NCBI GenBank assembly: GCA_022843805.1
Contig: JALHMY010000020.1
Coordinates: 45,077-109,076, forward strand
DNA from: Fuerstiella sp.
GTDB taxonomy: Bacteria > Planctomycetota > Planctomycetia > Planctomycetales > Planctomycetaceae
Direction: 5' to 3'
Length of the DNA stretch: 64,000 nucleotides
A program made the translations under genes and the position numbers. Below, one piece after another: positions 47,109 through 56,353 of the stretch. The notes under the pieces were generated by a model. That model made no database searches. It saw only the letters and a list, made by a program, of their open reading frames with translations, and had not been told where the DNA came from. The stretch's first letter is position 1; every line of letters starts with the position of its first letter.

Positions 47109-48920
47109 ATGCCTGTCAGCCGTCGACGATTTGGATTACTTCTGGCCGGTACCGTTGCCGCCACTGCTGCAGTTCGCTGGTTCTGGCCTCGCAGCCATGT
47201 GAATGTCGTCCTCGTTACCCTGGACACAACACGTGCCGATCGACTGGGATGTTACGGCAACAAGACAACTCAAACCCCTGCCCTTGATGAGCTCGCCAGT
47301 CGGGGAACGCTGTTCGAGCGAGCGTACGCCGCCGCGCCGCTCACCCTGCCCTCCCACGCATCCATGCTCACAGGTCTGTGGCCACCGGAACACGGAATCC
47401 CGGCGAACGGTGACAATGCTCTGGATAAATCCATTCCAACAGCTGCCGAGTTGTTTGCAAAGGAAGGTTACGACACTGCTGCCTTTGTCGCAGCTTTTGT
47501 TCTGGATGCCCGCTTCGGGCTGAATCGCGGGTTTCAGGTGTACAACGATGATCTGTCTTCCGCAACTCCAGGTCCGGAAGAACTGGATCGCTATCGGGAC
47601 GGAAAACACGTCGTCGCCGCTGCCGTTAACTGGCTTGATGAACGTCAGCGAACCCGACACAGTCAGCCGTTCTTCTGCTGGATGCACCTGTACGATCCTC
47701 ACGATCCGTATATTTCTCATCCGGAACAGTTTCAATCGCAGTTCGATCACCAGCTCTATGAAGGTGAAGTATCCTACGCAGACGTCATGCTTGGCCGACT
47801 GCTCGATAAACTGAAAGCAACTGGTGAGCTGGATCGAACGGTCGTAATTGTCACCGGTGATCATGGAGAGAGCCTCGGAGAGCATGGAGAACGGACTCAC
47901 GGATATATGCTGCACGAATCAACACTGCGTGTTCCTCTTATCATCAGTGACCCTCGTCATCCCCAGTCCGCCGGGACGCGGATTGCAGCACCCGTTTCTC
48001 TGATCGACCTCTATTCGACCCTTCTGGACTGTGCCGGGATTTCGCACAGCAAAGCGAGTGGCACGTCGCTCCTGCCAGCAATCCTCGGGGAGCCACTTAG
48101 CCCGCACTCGTGCTATTCAATGACCGACGAGCCTTACAGAGAGGCACTCTGGTCTCCGCTCAGAAGTATCGTGACGGACCGATGGAGATACATTCGATCG
48201 GTGCAGCACGAATTATACGACCTGACCGCCGATCCTCATGAGACTTTGAACCTTGCAGACCAGAAACCGGACACGATCCTTGAACTGGAAAAAGAACTGG
48301 CTGCACTTGAAAGTCGGTTCACTCATCGCGATGGAACCGTGGTGCAGATGTCAGACCATGAACGAAGAGTGCTTGAAAGCCTGGGCTACACAGCAGGACA
48401 GGCACAGGAACCGACTGAGAAAAAGGATGATCGCCCGCTTCGGGATATCAAGGAAATGATCGGCTACCTGAACCGGCATGATGACGCAGCTGAACTGATT
48501 CGGCAGAAACAGTTTGCTCCGGCCGCAGAAATTCTGGAAGAGATCATTAAGGATGTGCCGGACTATTACAAAGCCATGCTGGACCTTGGCCTTTGCCACA
48601 TGCTGCAGGACAGATTCGGCGAAGCGATTGGCCTGTTTCAGCGAGTGCTCGAGTTCAACCCGACGTCCGATCGCACACACGATATGATTGGCTTCTGCTA
48701 TCTTCGCCAGAAAAATCTTGAATCCGCCATGAAGCATTTTCTGGAGGTGCTGAAAGTCAGGCCAGACTCCGAAAACGCTCACCTTTATCTGGGTGAAATC
48801 AATCAGCGACAGGGAAAATTCGTTTTGGCACGTCGCCACTACGAAACCGTGCTGAAGATCAACCCTGGCAACAACGCCGCCCGGGCAGCACTAAGTGCCC
48901 TGCAAAGCGGTGGGTACTGA
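47109..48920 (+). CDS. Sulfatase-fold protein with C-terminal TPR domain, nucleophile changed
   Basis: 603 residues. A basic start and a hydrophobic segment (RRRFGLLLAGTVAATAAVRWF) suggest export by a Tat- or Sec-like signal. The sulfatase/alkaline-phosphatase fold begins at VVLVTLDTTRADRLGCYG (Asp metal ligand) and continues with VTGDHGESLGEHG (Asp-His ligands). At the nucleophile position, where sulfatases have Cys or Ser in (C/S)xPxR, the sequence is LTLPSHASML: Thr-Leu-Pro-Ser-His, with no Cys and no Arg. It should therefore not be activated to formylglycine and may act as a phosphatase, phosphodiesterase or transferase. The last 170 residues are TPR repeats (NRHDDAAELIRQKQFAPAAE, then YKAMLDLGLCHM). 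It converges on the asparagine-synthetase/AP operon. Confidence 0.88.
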   Translation: MPVSRRRFGLLLAGTVAATAAVRWFWPRSHVNVVLVTLDTTRADRLGCYGNKTTQTPALDELASRGTLFERAYAAAPLTLPSHASMLTGLWPPEHGIPANGDNALDKSIPTAAELFAKEGYDTAAFVAAFVLDARFGLNRGFQVYNDDLSSATPGPEELDRYRDGKHVVAAAVNWLDERQRTRHSQPFFCWMHLYDPHDPYISHPEQFQSQFDHQLYEGEVSYADVMLGRLLDKLKATGELDRTVVIVTGDHGESLGEHGERTHGYMLHESTLRVPLIISDPRHPQSAGTRIAAPVSLIDLYSTLLDCAGISHSKASGTSLLPAILGEPLSPHSCYSMTDEPYREALWSPLRSIVTDRWRYIRSVQHELYDLTADPHETLNLADQKPDTILELEKELAALESRFTHRDGTVVQMSDHERRVLESLGYTAGQAQEPTEKKDDRPLRDIKEMIGYLNRHDDAAELIRQKQFAPAAEILEEIIKDVPDYYKAMLDLGLCHMLQDRFGEAIGLFQRVLEFNPTSDRTHDMIGFCYLRQKNLESAMKHFLEVLKVRPDSENAHLYLGEINQRQGKFVLARRHYETVLKINPGNNAARAALSALQSGGY

Positions 48921-48979
48921 TCAGGGTGCCGGCCTGGACCGAACTCTATGGATCTTCTCCGTGATCGGATCCGGGATCT

Positions 48980-49540
48980 TCAGTTGTTGCGCTGGCGATA
49001 GAGAATCGGATCTACGGCTTCAGCCATGGACTGCACATTCAGCGGAATGCCCAGAAACCGAACAATTTCCTGAACGGCTGCGGCAGGTTTGGTGATCAGG
49101 TCTGAAAAATTGCATTCAAACCTGGAAAAATGAGCCTGCGTTCCAAGCCATTCGTCAAGCGCCGCCAGATGACGAGTGAAATGCTGTCGCATCATGTCAC
49201 GCTCCGGTCCTGAAGGCTGCTGAAGCCCGGCCAGCATCTTCTCCTGAGAACGAAGCACTTCATCCAGGTCCCTCTGCATAAAAATGATTCGATATTCATG
49301 TGCTGGCGGCAAATGATACAGCAGCTGAGAAACCACCTTCACAACCCTGCCCTCGGCATCCGCGATCCAGGAGTTGTCAGACTTCAGCGAACGAACTTTC
49401 TGGTATTCCAGATAACCCTTTGGATTGTGTTCATCCGCGGGACGACCAGCATCCGCGAGGATACTCATCCCTCCGGCCTGCAGCATCTGCATCATCAGGG
49501 ATGTGCCGGATCGCGGCAGCCCGGAAACAACCGTAATCAT
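48980..49540 (-). CDS. Sulfotransferase-family protein
   Basis: 186 residues from the ATG at 49540 (MITVVSGLPRSGTSLMMQM), preceded by a strong GGAGGAAG ribosome site; the open frame's further 39 residues are dropped. LPRSGTS is the PAPS 5'-phosphate loop of sulfotransferases, and FMQRDLDEVLRSQEKML is the 3'-phosphate-binding region (R-x6-S). It would transfer sulfate from PAPS to a hydroxyl, amine or sugar. Last gene of the seven-gene operon, 38 nt after the membrane protein gene. Confidence 0.85.
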   Translation of the reverse strand: MITVVSGLPRSGTSLMMQMLQAGGMSILADAGRPADEHNPKGYLEYQKVRSLKSDNSWIADAEGRVVKVVSQLLYHLPPAHEYRIIFMQRDLDEVLRSQEKMLAGLQQPSGPERDMMRQHFTRHLAALDEWLGTQAHFSRFECNFSDLITKPAAAVQEIVRFLGIPLNVQSMAEAVDPILYRQRNN

Positions 49541-49578
49541 TCTTCCTCCATCACTGCCAAAGTGACCAAAGTGATTCG

Positions 49579-50430
49579 TCAGGTAATGCTCACACCAAAC
49601 AGTTTTCCAGTCACAAGGCCGGCGATCATCATAATGACGATCGCTGCAACCAGCCAATGCACTTCTTTGTCGGCGATATGCAGCGTTCGCGGCGGAAAGC
49701 GTATCAGAATTTGCTCAAACGGCCCTTCAGCAGGTAAGGGCCGTTCAACAGGATGAAGGATTTCCTGCACGAGATCCGATCGGGTTCGCTTTGTTGAAAC
49801 CTTGATCAGATGCTGACCGACCGCACACTCTTTTCGTTCCACGAATTCGCCGCTTCGAACCTCAATCCATGATTCCTGTTCAGACTTTACCTGAAGCCTC
49901 CAGCAAATCTCGTTCTCTGACGGAATACGAACGGGAGCTCCGTCGAGCTCAAGAGAATCGGACAGCATTATGGTGACGGGGACTGCCGCAACATCAATGC
50001 TCTTATCAAAGGCAATCTCCAGCAATGCGGTTTCCCCGGAGATCAGCGGCCGATACTCAAACCATGCCGCCAGCTGTACAATCATCAGCGTGATGGGAAT
50101 CACGGCGATCAGCGTGGGCATTGCAAAGGTCCACAGATACGCAGCGTTTGCTTTCAGAATCCTTGCACAGGCCGTGATGCTCACTCGAGCGTCATGACGA
50201 AACAGCAGCAGCTCCAGAGTACGGGCCAGCAGGCGATTCCTGCGACGCTTCAAAAGCTGCTGATCAGATGTCAGCGCGAACAGCAAAACCATAATGACGG
50301 CGATCAGGCAGCTACCCAGGATCAGGGTTGGCCATGGTGACGCGGCGAACGACGCAGGATTATCCGACCACGGCCGAAGAACAGGGTCGCTGCATGCACT
50401 GACTGCCCGATTCAACAGCGAAACGCTCAT
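49579..50430 (-). CDS. Membrane protein of unknown function
   Basis: 283 residues with membrane segments at about 32-50 (LILGSCLIAVIMVLLFAL), 102-122 (FAMPTLIAVIPITLMIVQLA) and near the C-terminus (WLVAAIVIMMIAGLVTGKLF). The part between the second and third segments (about 125-255) is beta-rich and probably periplasmic. No known domain recognised. Overlaps the RHH-like gene by 4 nt, so they are cotranslated. Confidence 0.75.
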   Translation of the reverse strand: MSVSLLNRAVSACSDPVLRPWSDNPASFAASPWPTLILGSCLIAVIMVLLFALTSDQQLLKRRRNRLLARTLELLLFRHDARVSITACARILKANAAYLWTFAMPTLIAVIPITLMIVQLAAWFEYRPLISGETALLEIAFDKSIDVAAVPVTIMLSDSLELDGAPVRIPSENEICWRLQVKSEQESWIEVRSGEFVERKECAVGQHLIKVSTKRTRSDLVQEILHPVERPLPAEGPFEQILIRFPPRTLHIADKEVHWLVAAIVIMMIAGLVTGKLFGVSIT

Positions 50431-50618
50431 TCGATGTATCCCAGCCCCTGGAGCCTTCGACGAACCTCCTCCTCAGACTGCGCCTGAGAAATTTCAGCGG
50501 CTGCCTTTTCCAGAATATGCAGAATAAATTCATCCACAGAACTGTATCCAGCCACGGTCGCGGCCGTTTTCAATGTCGCATACAGTTCTTTACCAACCTT
50601 AATTCTGGGTTCAAACAT
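50427..50618 (-). CDS. Small RHH-like protein
   Basis: 63 residues from MFEPRIKVGKELYATLKTAA; the frame can also start at 50639. A short beta strand (RIKV) then two helices ending in LGYIE fits a ribbon-helix-helix pattern, so a DNA-binding regulator or antitoxin-like protein is possible. No toxin gene adjoins. The GGGAAACAG just before 50618 supports that start. It lies between a phosphodiesterase-like gene and the membrane protein gene. Confidence 0.65.
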   Translation of the reverse strand: MFEPRIKVGKELYATLKTAATVAGYSSVDEFILHILEKAAAEISQAQSEEEVRRRLQGLGYIE

Positions 50619-50710
50619 TGCACTCTGTTTCCCAATCAACGTTTCTCAATTGACTTTTCTCAATCAACCTGTCGCCATGAAATCGACTGCGTCCTGAAAT
50701 GCCGTAACTC

Positions 50711-52738
50711 TCAAAAGAGGGCCTCTCCTGTCATTTCCGCAGGAACAGGAACACGAAACGCTTTCAGAATCGTGGGGGCGAGGTCTTCCAGACCTGGCTG
50801 ACTGCTGGTCAGCGGACGACTGCTCAACAATACCCCAGGAACAAACTCCGGAGAAACACAGTGATCACCACTCCAGGCATCGGTATTGTCCAGGATCTGT
50901 TTTTCCGGAAATCCACCCAGGATCGTATCCCATGAGGCTCGATAGAATCGATGATAGCCGATGACCAGATCAGGAGCATCAGCAGCTGATTGCCCCTGAT
51001 ACACGTCCTGTGCCAAAAACACTTTGCTGATGACCTGCTCACCGGTCTCCGGATCTTTCACCTGCTGCAATCGATCGGCTAACTCCCGGGCAAGATTCTG
51101 AGCTTCCGCACCTGGCCTGACGGAACCATGCACCTCTCGCCCCTGCAAATTCAAATACAGCCCATTCAGTCCCACTCCGTATGCCAGTGTTCGATCCCAG
51201 TCGACTCCCTGGAACAGAGTTGAACCGTTTCGTGCGACCTGTCCGGTGGTTTGCAGGTAACCTTCATCCAGCAACCACGAATTCAGATTGAACTGCCGCC
51301 GAAACGACGTAAACCCATGATCCGACATCACCATCAGCCAGTCGTTGTCCCGCAACTGGTCCATGGCAAGGCCAACAGCCTCATCCACTTTGCCGTACAG
51401 TTCGGCGATAAAATCGCCCTGAGATGCTGCCAGTTCCGGGGAGTAAAGCGGATGCAGGGGATCCATCGTCCTCCAGAACATATGGGAACTGAGATCCAGG
51501 GTGGAAAAGTAATAGAACAGAAAGCCTTTCGAGAAGCGTCGCAGTTCGTGCTGAAAAAACCTCAGCCGCTCATCATGAACGAACATTGCCTGCTGGCGAT
51601 ACTCGTCGTTATTCAGCACTCCCGCTGACAACGCTTTCGTGTCTTCAACCATCCCCTGAGTATAAAAATACCCCAGATCACGAACCAGATGCCTTGAATA
51701 GTCGGGTGGACTGGAAATCGGAACCGACGGGTCAGCCGGATTAATGTTGACCGGGCTGACGTACAGGCCGAACGGTTCGTGAACGCCCTTCAGATAAAGT
51801 CGACAAATACCTGAAACAGAGACCGCACCGGGCAGAAGTGAAAAACTGACGACAATCCAGTCGCTCCATTCACCCTTTCGCAAAAGAATGGCGTTGTCCT
51901 GCACAACGATCTTCACTGCGTCACGTTCCGGGTCCCGATAGACCGTGAACATCACATCCGCCTGTTCGGCACCTTCCAAAAACTGATTGGGCGGCCCCAG
52001 GACACGGCATCTGAAAACATCATTCTCTGCCGTCACCTTTTCGATTCGGCCACCCGGAACGTCCCGCGACACAGCTTTGGACTCATCCGTAAACCATGTG
52101 AAGATTCCATAGCCGCCCTGCAGATCCGGAGTCCCCATGCCGGAAAGCGTCGTTGCATCATCACCTGCGGGAGGAAAATTTGCCGGCACTCGCAGCACGG
52201 TGCAGTCCACACCATTTCGTTCGAGTTCATTCCAGAACGTGGGGCCGCGTCGCAGATTTTCAATACGTCCTGGCGCTGTTGGGATCACCCAGCGTCCCAG
52301 CCGAATCGCACTGCCCGCGTCGGCAACTCGAGCTGTTGAATGATACAGCTGCATCGTTTTTGCATCGCGGGCAATGAAGTCAAATATGCCATGACCACCG
52401 GGATTCATTCCCGAAATAAAATTTGACCAGGCCACGGGGCTTTGAGGCGGATTACTGGTTGCCAGCTGATGAAATGATCCGCGTTCCATCAGTTTTTTGC
52501 AGTTTGGCATGCGTCCTTCTGCAATAAACTTCTGCATCAGAACCGGATCCATGCCGTCAATGCCAAGAATAATCATTGACCGGAGGTCATTTCCTGCAGA
52601 CGCGCGGACAGTCGTTTTCTGTGTGCAGCCAGCGGCCAGCGCAGCGGCGATGGCACTCCCGCCAGCCGCACGAAGAAAATCTCTTCGACGGCTGTTTGTG
52701 CAGATCGCTGACTGTCGAATTCTGTCAGTGTCCCTCAT
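50711..52738 (-). CDS. Type I phosphodiesterase/nucleotide pyrophosphatase-like protein, Tat signal
   Basis: 675 residues. SRRRDFLRAAGGSAIAAALA is a twin-arginine signal, followed by a Cys (AAGCTQ) that may be lipidated. The alkaline-phosphatase-superfamily core starts with MIILGIDGMDPVLM (metal Asp) and PQSPVAWSNFISGMNPGGH (nucleophile region), and ends with SDHGFTSFRR (Asp-His ligands) and GDHCVSPEFVPG (final His). It hydrolyses or transfers phosphate or sulfate esters outside the cytoplasm; the substrate is open. Its start overlaps the stop of the related upstream gene by 4 nt. Confidence 0.88.
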   Translation of the reverse strand: MRDTDRIRQSAICTNSRRRDFLRAAGGSAIAAALAAGCTQKTTVRASAGNDLRSMIILGIDGMDPVLMQKFIAEGRMPNCKKLMERGSFHQLATSNPPQSPVAWSNFISGMNPGGHGIFDFIARDAKTMQLYHSTARVADAGSAIRLGRWVIPTAPGRIENLRRGPTFWNELERNGVDCTVLRVPANFPPAGDDATTLSGMGTPDLQGGYGIFTWFTDESKAVSRDVPGGRIEKVTAENDVFRCRVLGPPNQFLEGAEQADVMFTVYRDPERDAVKIVVQDNAILLRKGEWSDWIVVSFSLLPGAVSVSGICRLYLKGVHEPFGLYVSPVNINPADPSVPISSPPDYSRHLVRDLGYFYTQGMVEDTKALSAGVLNNDEYRQQAMFVHDERLRFFQHELRRFSKGFLFYYFSTLDLSSHMFWRTMDPLHPLYSPELAASQGDFIAELYGKVDEAVGLAMDQLRDNDWLMVMSDHGFTSFRRQFNLNSWLLDEGYLQTTGQVARNGSTLFQGVDWDRTLAYGVGLNGLYLNLQGREVHGSVRPGAEAQNLARELADRLQQVKDPETGEQVISKVFLAQDVYQGQSAADAPDLVIGYHRFYRASWDTILGGFPEKQILDNTDAWSGDHCVSPEFVPGVLLSSRPLTSSQPGLEDLAPTILKAFRVPVPAEMTGEALF

Positions 52739-54918
52739 AGGGCTCCCCTGTTATCCATCGATGTGGCCGTCTCCGCCGAAATCGCAGCTGTGCCAGCCGT
52801 GGCAGACAACCGTGGAGCGTCTGTATTATCTTCATTATCGGCCGCACTGTCGGCACTTCGACGGATCATCGGCCGACCATCCATATAACCAGGCGCTTTA
52901 ACTCCAAACAATTTCAGGATGGTCGGTGCCAGATCGGTAATCGCCGGCTGCTCGGTCATCCAGCGACAGTTGGAAAAGAAAACCCCTGGAACAAGAGAGG
53001 GATCGACACAATGGTCGCCGCTCCAGAAGCGAGTATTATCGGTGAAGACCGGGCCATCTGTTCTTCCGGCCGCATTTTCCCAGGAAGACCGATAACCGCG
53101 AGCATACCCCACGACAATATCCGGTCCGTCTCCGGCATAAGGCCCGGACCAGGCTTTGTGACTGTCATGGGCCGCATGAATTGCTCTCACTCCCCGCTCT
53201 TCATCGAATAACTCTGCAAGCTTCTCTGCAAGTTCTGTTCTGAGTGCCGCGCTCTGCTCTTTTGTGACAATACCCTGCGATTCACGGCCTTTCTGATTCA
53301 GATAGATGCCGCTCAGTCCGAACGAATAGGCTTTCGTGGCAGACCAGTCGACGCCGGCCAGATAGTCGCCAGGTTCAGCATCCGGAAGCAGTGTCAGATA
53401 ACCATTCTGACGCAGCCAGGCATTCAGACTGACGCCCCTCTGAAATGTACAGAAACCGTGATCCGAGATGACCATCAACACAGACTTCTCATCAATCTCC
53501 CGAGCCACTCTGCCGACCAGCTGATCCATTCGCTCGTACATCTCGTCGAGCACATTCGCATGGCGACTGATATCCCGTCCCCGATTTGCAGGATGTTCGC
53601 TGTGATCGTGCCTGTAGAACATATGCTGAATCCGGTCAGGTGCATCAAACACGCAGACGGTCAGACCACGAGGCATACGCCGAATGGCATCCATAAACAT
53701 GCTGACTCGTTCTTCGTGAATCACATAGGCCTGTTCCAGAAAAGCCGATTCGCTGATCTTTCCGGCATTCAGTGCCCACGTGTCTTCTGCCAGACCCAGA
53801 GTTGCAAACGCGTCATGCAGCTTTGCAAGATAAATTGAATAATACCGGGGATGCGAGATGGGCATCGCCGGTCGTTCCGGATCCAGATGAATTGGTGACA
53901 CGTACAATCGAACGTGGGGATTAAGGCACTCCAGCCGAAACCGGCAAATGGCGCGAACACGCATCATCGCCCCACAGCGGAAAGTGATTCGAACCCAGCC
54001 TGAATCCTGATTCAGAGGAAGAATCAGCCGCTCATCTCCTGCTGTCAGCCTGACTTTTTCCTGCCCAGGCAGAATCTCAATTTTCAGAGGTACGCTGTAT
54101 TCTGCCGGAGTTCCTCCGGAAGGATTCGGCGGCCCGGGAAGCGTCGTGGTGATGCGATTGCCGTCGAGTGACACCAAAACGCACAGTCCCCCCGAAGCCT
54201 GCTCAATCTCGCCGGGATCTGTCGTAAAGTAGGTGAACGTGCCCTGAGTACCACGAATGTCGGGGGTACACATGGCTGACAGCGACAGCCCATAAAACTT
54301 TTCCGGAGGAAACGAAACCGGAACTCGCAGGATGGTACTGAAAACACCATGCTCGCCAAGAATTCTCCAGAACGGCTGACTGCGGCGCAGCATTCGAATC
54401 GAACTTCCACCCAGTCCAAACGATGCCAGCCAGCCCCCGGCCCGCTCGATGATCCGAACGGACGACATCTCCGGCAAATACGTCTTCAGGTTACGATTCA
54501 GAAAATCGAAAATGCTGTGCTTCCCGGGATTCACTCCCGTCTGAAACGAAGACCAGGCCACTGGTGAAATCGGCGGCAGAGTTGTGCTCAGTTCAGAAAA
54601 TGTTCCCGTCTCTGCAAGCCGCTGAAGATGAGGCAGCTTCCCTTCAGCCATCATCCGTCGCACCCGGCCGGGATCAAGCCCATCCAGACCCAGCACAACG
54701 ACTCGGTCAGTCTCTCCCTTCACACCTCGCAGAAAGCGACGGACCCAGATGAGCAGGAATCGAAACGGCCAGGTCAGAATGGATATCAGCAGCAGCAGAA
54801 AAGCGACCGCCAACACCAGAAAGGACCCCAGGAAGGTCATTCCGGCTCCCGGACCGATGTACGCAGGCACAGGCAATGCTGTAAAAACATCGATACCGAA
54901 AGACTGAAAGAACCACAT
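52735..54918 (-). CDS. Membrane-anchored phosphodiesterase/AP-superfamily protein
   Basis: 727 residues. Two membrane segments lie near the N-terminus (GMTFLGSFLVLAVAFLLLL and PFRFLLIWVRRFL), then the same core as the gene after it: VVVLGLDGLDPGRV, PPISPVAWSSFQTGVNPGKH, SDHGFCTFQRG, GDHCVDPSLVPG. The two proteins are diverged tandem copies. This one stays in the inner membrane. It begins 57 nt after the asparagine-synthetase-like gene. Confidence 0.88.
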   Translation of the reverse strand: MWFFQSFGIDVFTALPVPAYIGPGAGMTFLGSFLVLAVAFLLLLISILTWPFRFLLIWVRRFLRGVKGETDRVVVLGLDGLDPGRVRRMMAEGKLPHLQRLAETGTFSELSTTLPPISPVAWSSFQTGVNPGKHSIFDFLNRNLKTYLPEMSSVRIIERAGGWLASFGLGGSSIRMLRRSQPFWRILGEHGVFSTILRVPVSFPPEKFYGLSLSAMCTPDIRGTQGTFTYFTTDPGEIEQASGGLCVLVSLDGNRITTTLPGPPNPSGGTPAEYSVPLKIEILPGQEKVRLTAGDERLILPLNQDSGWVRITFRCGAMMRVRAICRFRLECLNPHVRLYVSPIHLDPERPAMPISHPRYYSIYLAKLHDAFATLGLAEDTWALNAGKISESAFLEQAYVIHEERVSMFMDAIRRMPRGLTVCVFDAPDRIQHMFYRHDHSEHPANRGRDISRHANVLDEMYERMDQLVGRVAREIDEKSVLMVISDHGFCTFQRGVSLNAWLRQNGYLTLLPDAEPGDYLAGVDWSATKAYSFGLSGIYLNQKGRESQGIVTKEQSAALRTELAEKLAELFDEERGVRAIHAAHDSHKAWSGPYAGDGPDIVVGYARGYRSSWENAAGRTDGPVFTDNTRFWSGDHCVDPSLVPGVFFSNCRWMTEQPAITDLAPTILKLFGVKAPGYMDGRPMIRRSADSAADNEDNTDAPRLSATAGTAAISAETATSMDNRGAL

Positions 54919-54975
54919 GGATCAACAATTCAACAGAAAATGAATTCCGGCGGCGAGCAGCAGACGTTTTTCAGG

Positions 54976-56304
54976 TTAGCCAAAAATCTGAGCAAATGCT
55001 CGCCGATATTCGAATTCCTGCTCCGGAAACAATGCATCGAATGTCGATCCTCCCGCCGCTCCTCGCTGGAATCTGCGTTTTTCATAAACGGGCATCGAAA
55101 AACCGGTGATCTGTTCAATTCCCCGACGAACGACTTCTCCCTTGAGCGCATAAAGTTTTTCGTTCTGCCATTCTGTGAGTTCAATAAACGGAATCCCTTC
55201 GCTGACTTCAATCACGCTGGGCAGCGCGAATGGACTGAAGCCTCGAAACCCAAGTGATGCAGCGGGAGCCCAGGATCGCACATGCCCGCGACTCTGTCCT
55301 CCGGTATACGTCAGTGAATGCTTGACCGCATGCACACCCCAACCTTCATGGTACAGCATCAGATTGTTGAGAACACTGCGAATCGTGAGTTCCCGATTCT
55401 CTTCAATCGGGTAGTCTTTCAGGTTCTCATCGCCGCCATCGCCATCAATCAAATAAATCCATTCCGGATACCGGCGGCGGATCTCCCGACAAAGTGCCAG
55501 CCCCATCGCGGCGGCCTGCACGTCGAGCGGCTTGTAGTCTTCAATGACGCGAACCGCTTCCCGATAATCAATGGCCGAAGGCGGCACATTCACCACTTCC
55601 AGAAACAGGCTTAAATCCAGCTGTGAAAGGAACTCGTGTGCCTGACGAGCATCTTGTCCGTGTTCATCAACTGACAAAGTGAATGCCTTGAGCCGTCCGG
55701 GTGACTCGCCTCGTCTCAGAAGAGCATCGTAGGTTGCAAGGAACACAGCTCCACTGTCAATTCCGCCACTGAACAGGACACCCAGAGGCTCGGATGTCGG
55801 AATCTGATCCAGCCAGAAGAAAATCGCCTTTTGCAAAGCACTGATATAAGCAAGGCCGATCTGATCAAGGTCGGAACTCAAACGATTTCGCTGCGGAGTA
55901 AAAAAACGGGTGTAGGTCGGATTGGGATCAGGACACCCAACAAGTGCGATTTCAATAATATGGTGGGCCGGCACCATTCGAGTGTAGGATGGATGAAACT
56001 GACCGTGCAGTCCTTCCTTCTCAAGCCATGCGGCAATCTCATCCATCCGCTCCGCCACAATCAAACAGGGGCCATCCACCTGCTTGGCAAGAAAATATCT
56101 CATGGGACGGCCAATCGATCGAGCCATCCGGATGATATGGCCATTGCGATAAACGAGCGCAAACTGCCCATCAATCTGCCGCACCTGATCGGCGTCCCCG
56201 GTTCCCACACGTTCGACAGCTTCCTGTACGCTCATGTTGAAGATCGTATTGGCTGCCGGATCCAGCAAACTGACAAATCGTTCCACCGGAACATGGTGTT
56301 GCAT
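54976..56304 (-). CDS. Asparagine-synthetase-like protein, no glutaminase nucleophile
   Basis: 442 residues from the ATG at 56304 (MQHHVPVERFVSLLD), with AGAGG upstream; the open frame reaches 56379. The C-domain has the PP-motif VLFSGGIDSGAVFL and DGDGGDEN, so it can adenylate a carboxylate. Unlike AsnB there is no Cys at position 2 (Gln here), and the N-domain is shortened, so glutamine hydrolysis is not expected; free ammonia or another amine may be used. Such proteins are often found in glycan or lipid modification clusters. It lies 49 nt after the phosphohexomutase gene. Confidence 0.85.
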   Translation of the reverse strand: MQHHVPVERFVSLLDPAANTIFNMSVQEAVERVGTGDADQVRQIDGQFALVYRNGHIIRMARSIGRPMRYFLAKQVDGPCLIVAERMDEIAAWLEKEGLHGQFHPSYTRMVPAHHIIEIALVGCPDPNPTYTRFFTPQRNRLSSDLDQIGLAYISALQKAIFFWLDQIPTSEPLGVLFSGGIDSGAVFLATYDALLRRGESPGRLKAFTLSVDEHGQDARQAHEFLSQLDLSLFLEVVNVPPSAIDYREAVRVIEDYKPLDVQAAAMGLALCREIRRRYPEWIYLIDGDGGDENLKDYPIEENRELTIRSVLNNLMLYHEGWGVHAVKHSLTYTGGQSRGHVRSWAPAASLGFRGFSPFALPSVIEVSEGIPFIELTEWQNEKLYALKGEVVRRGIEQITGFSMPVYEKRRFQRGAAGGSTFDALFPEQEFEYRRAFAQIFG

Positions 56305-56353
56305 GATGTAACCTCTCAAAGGGCCTGTCTCTGTTTTTATTTGCTGAATTGAG

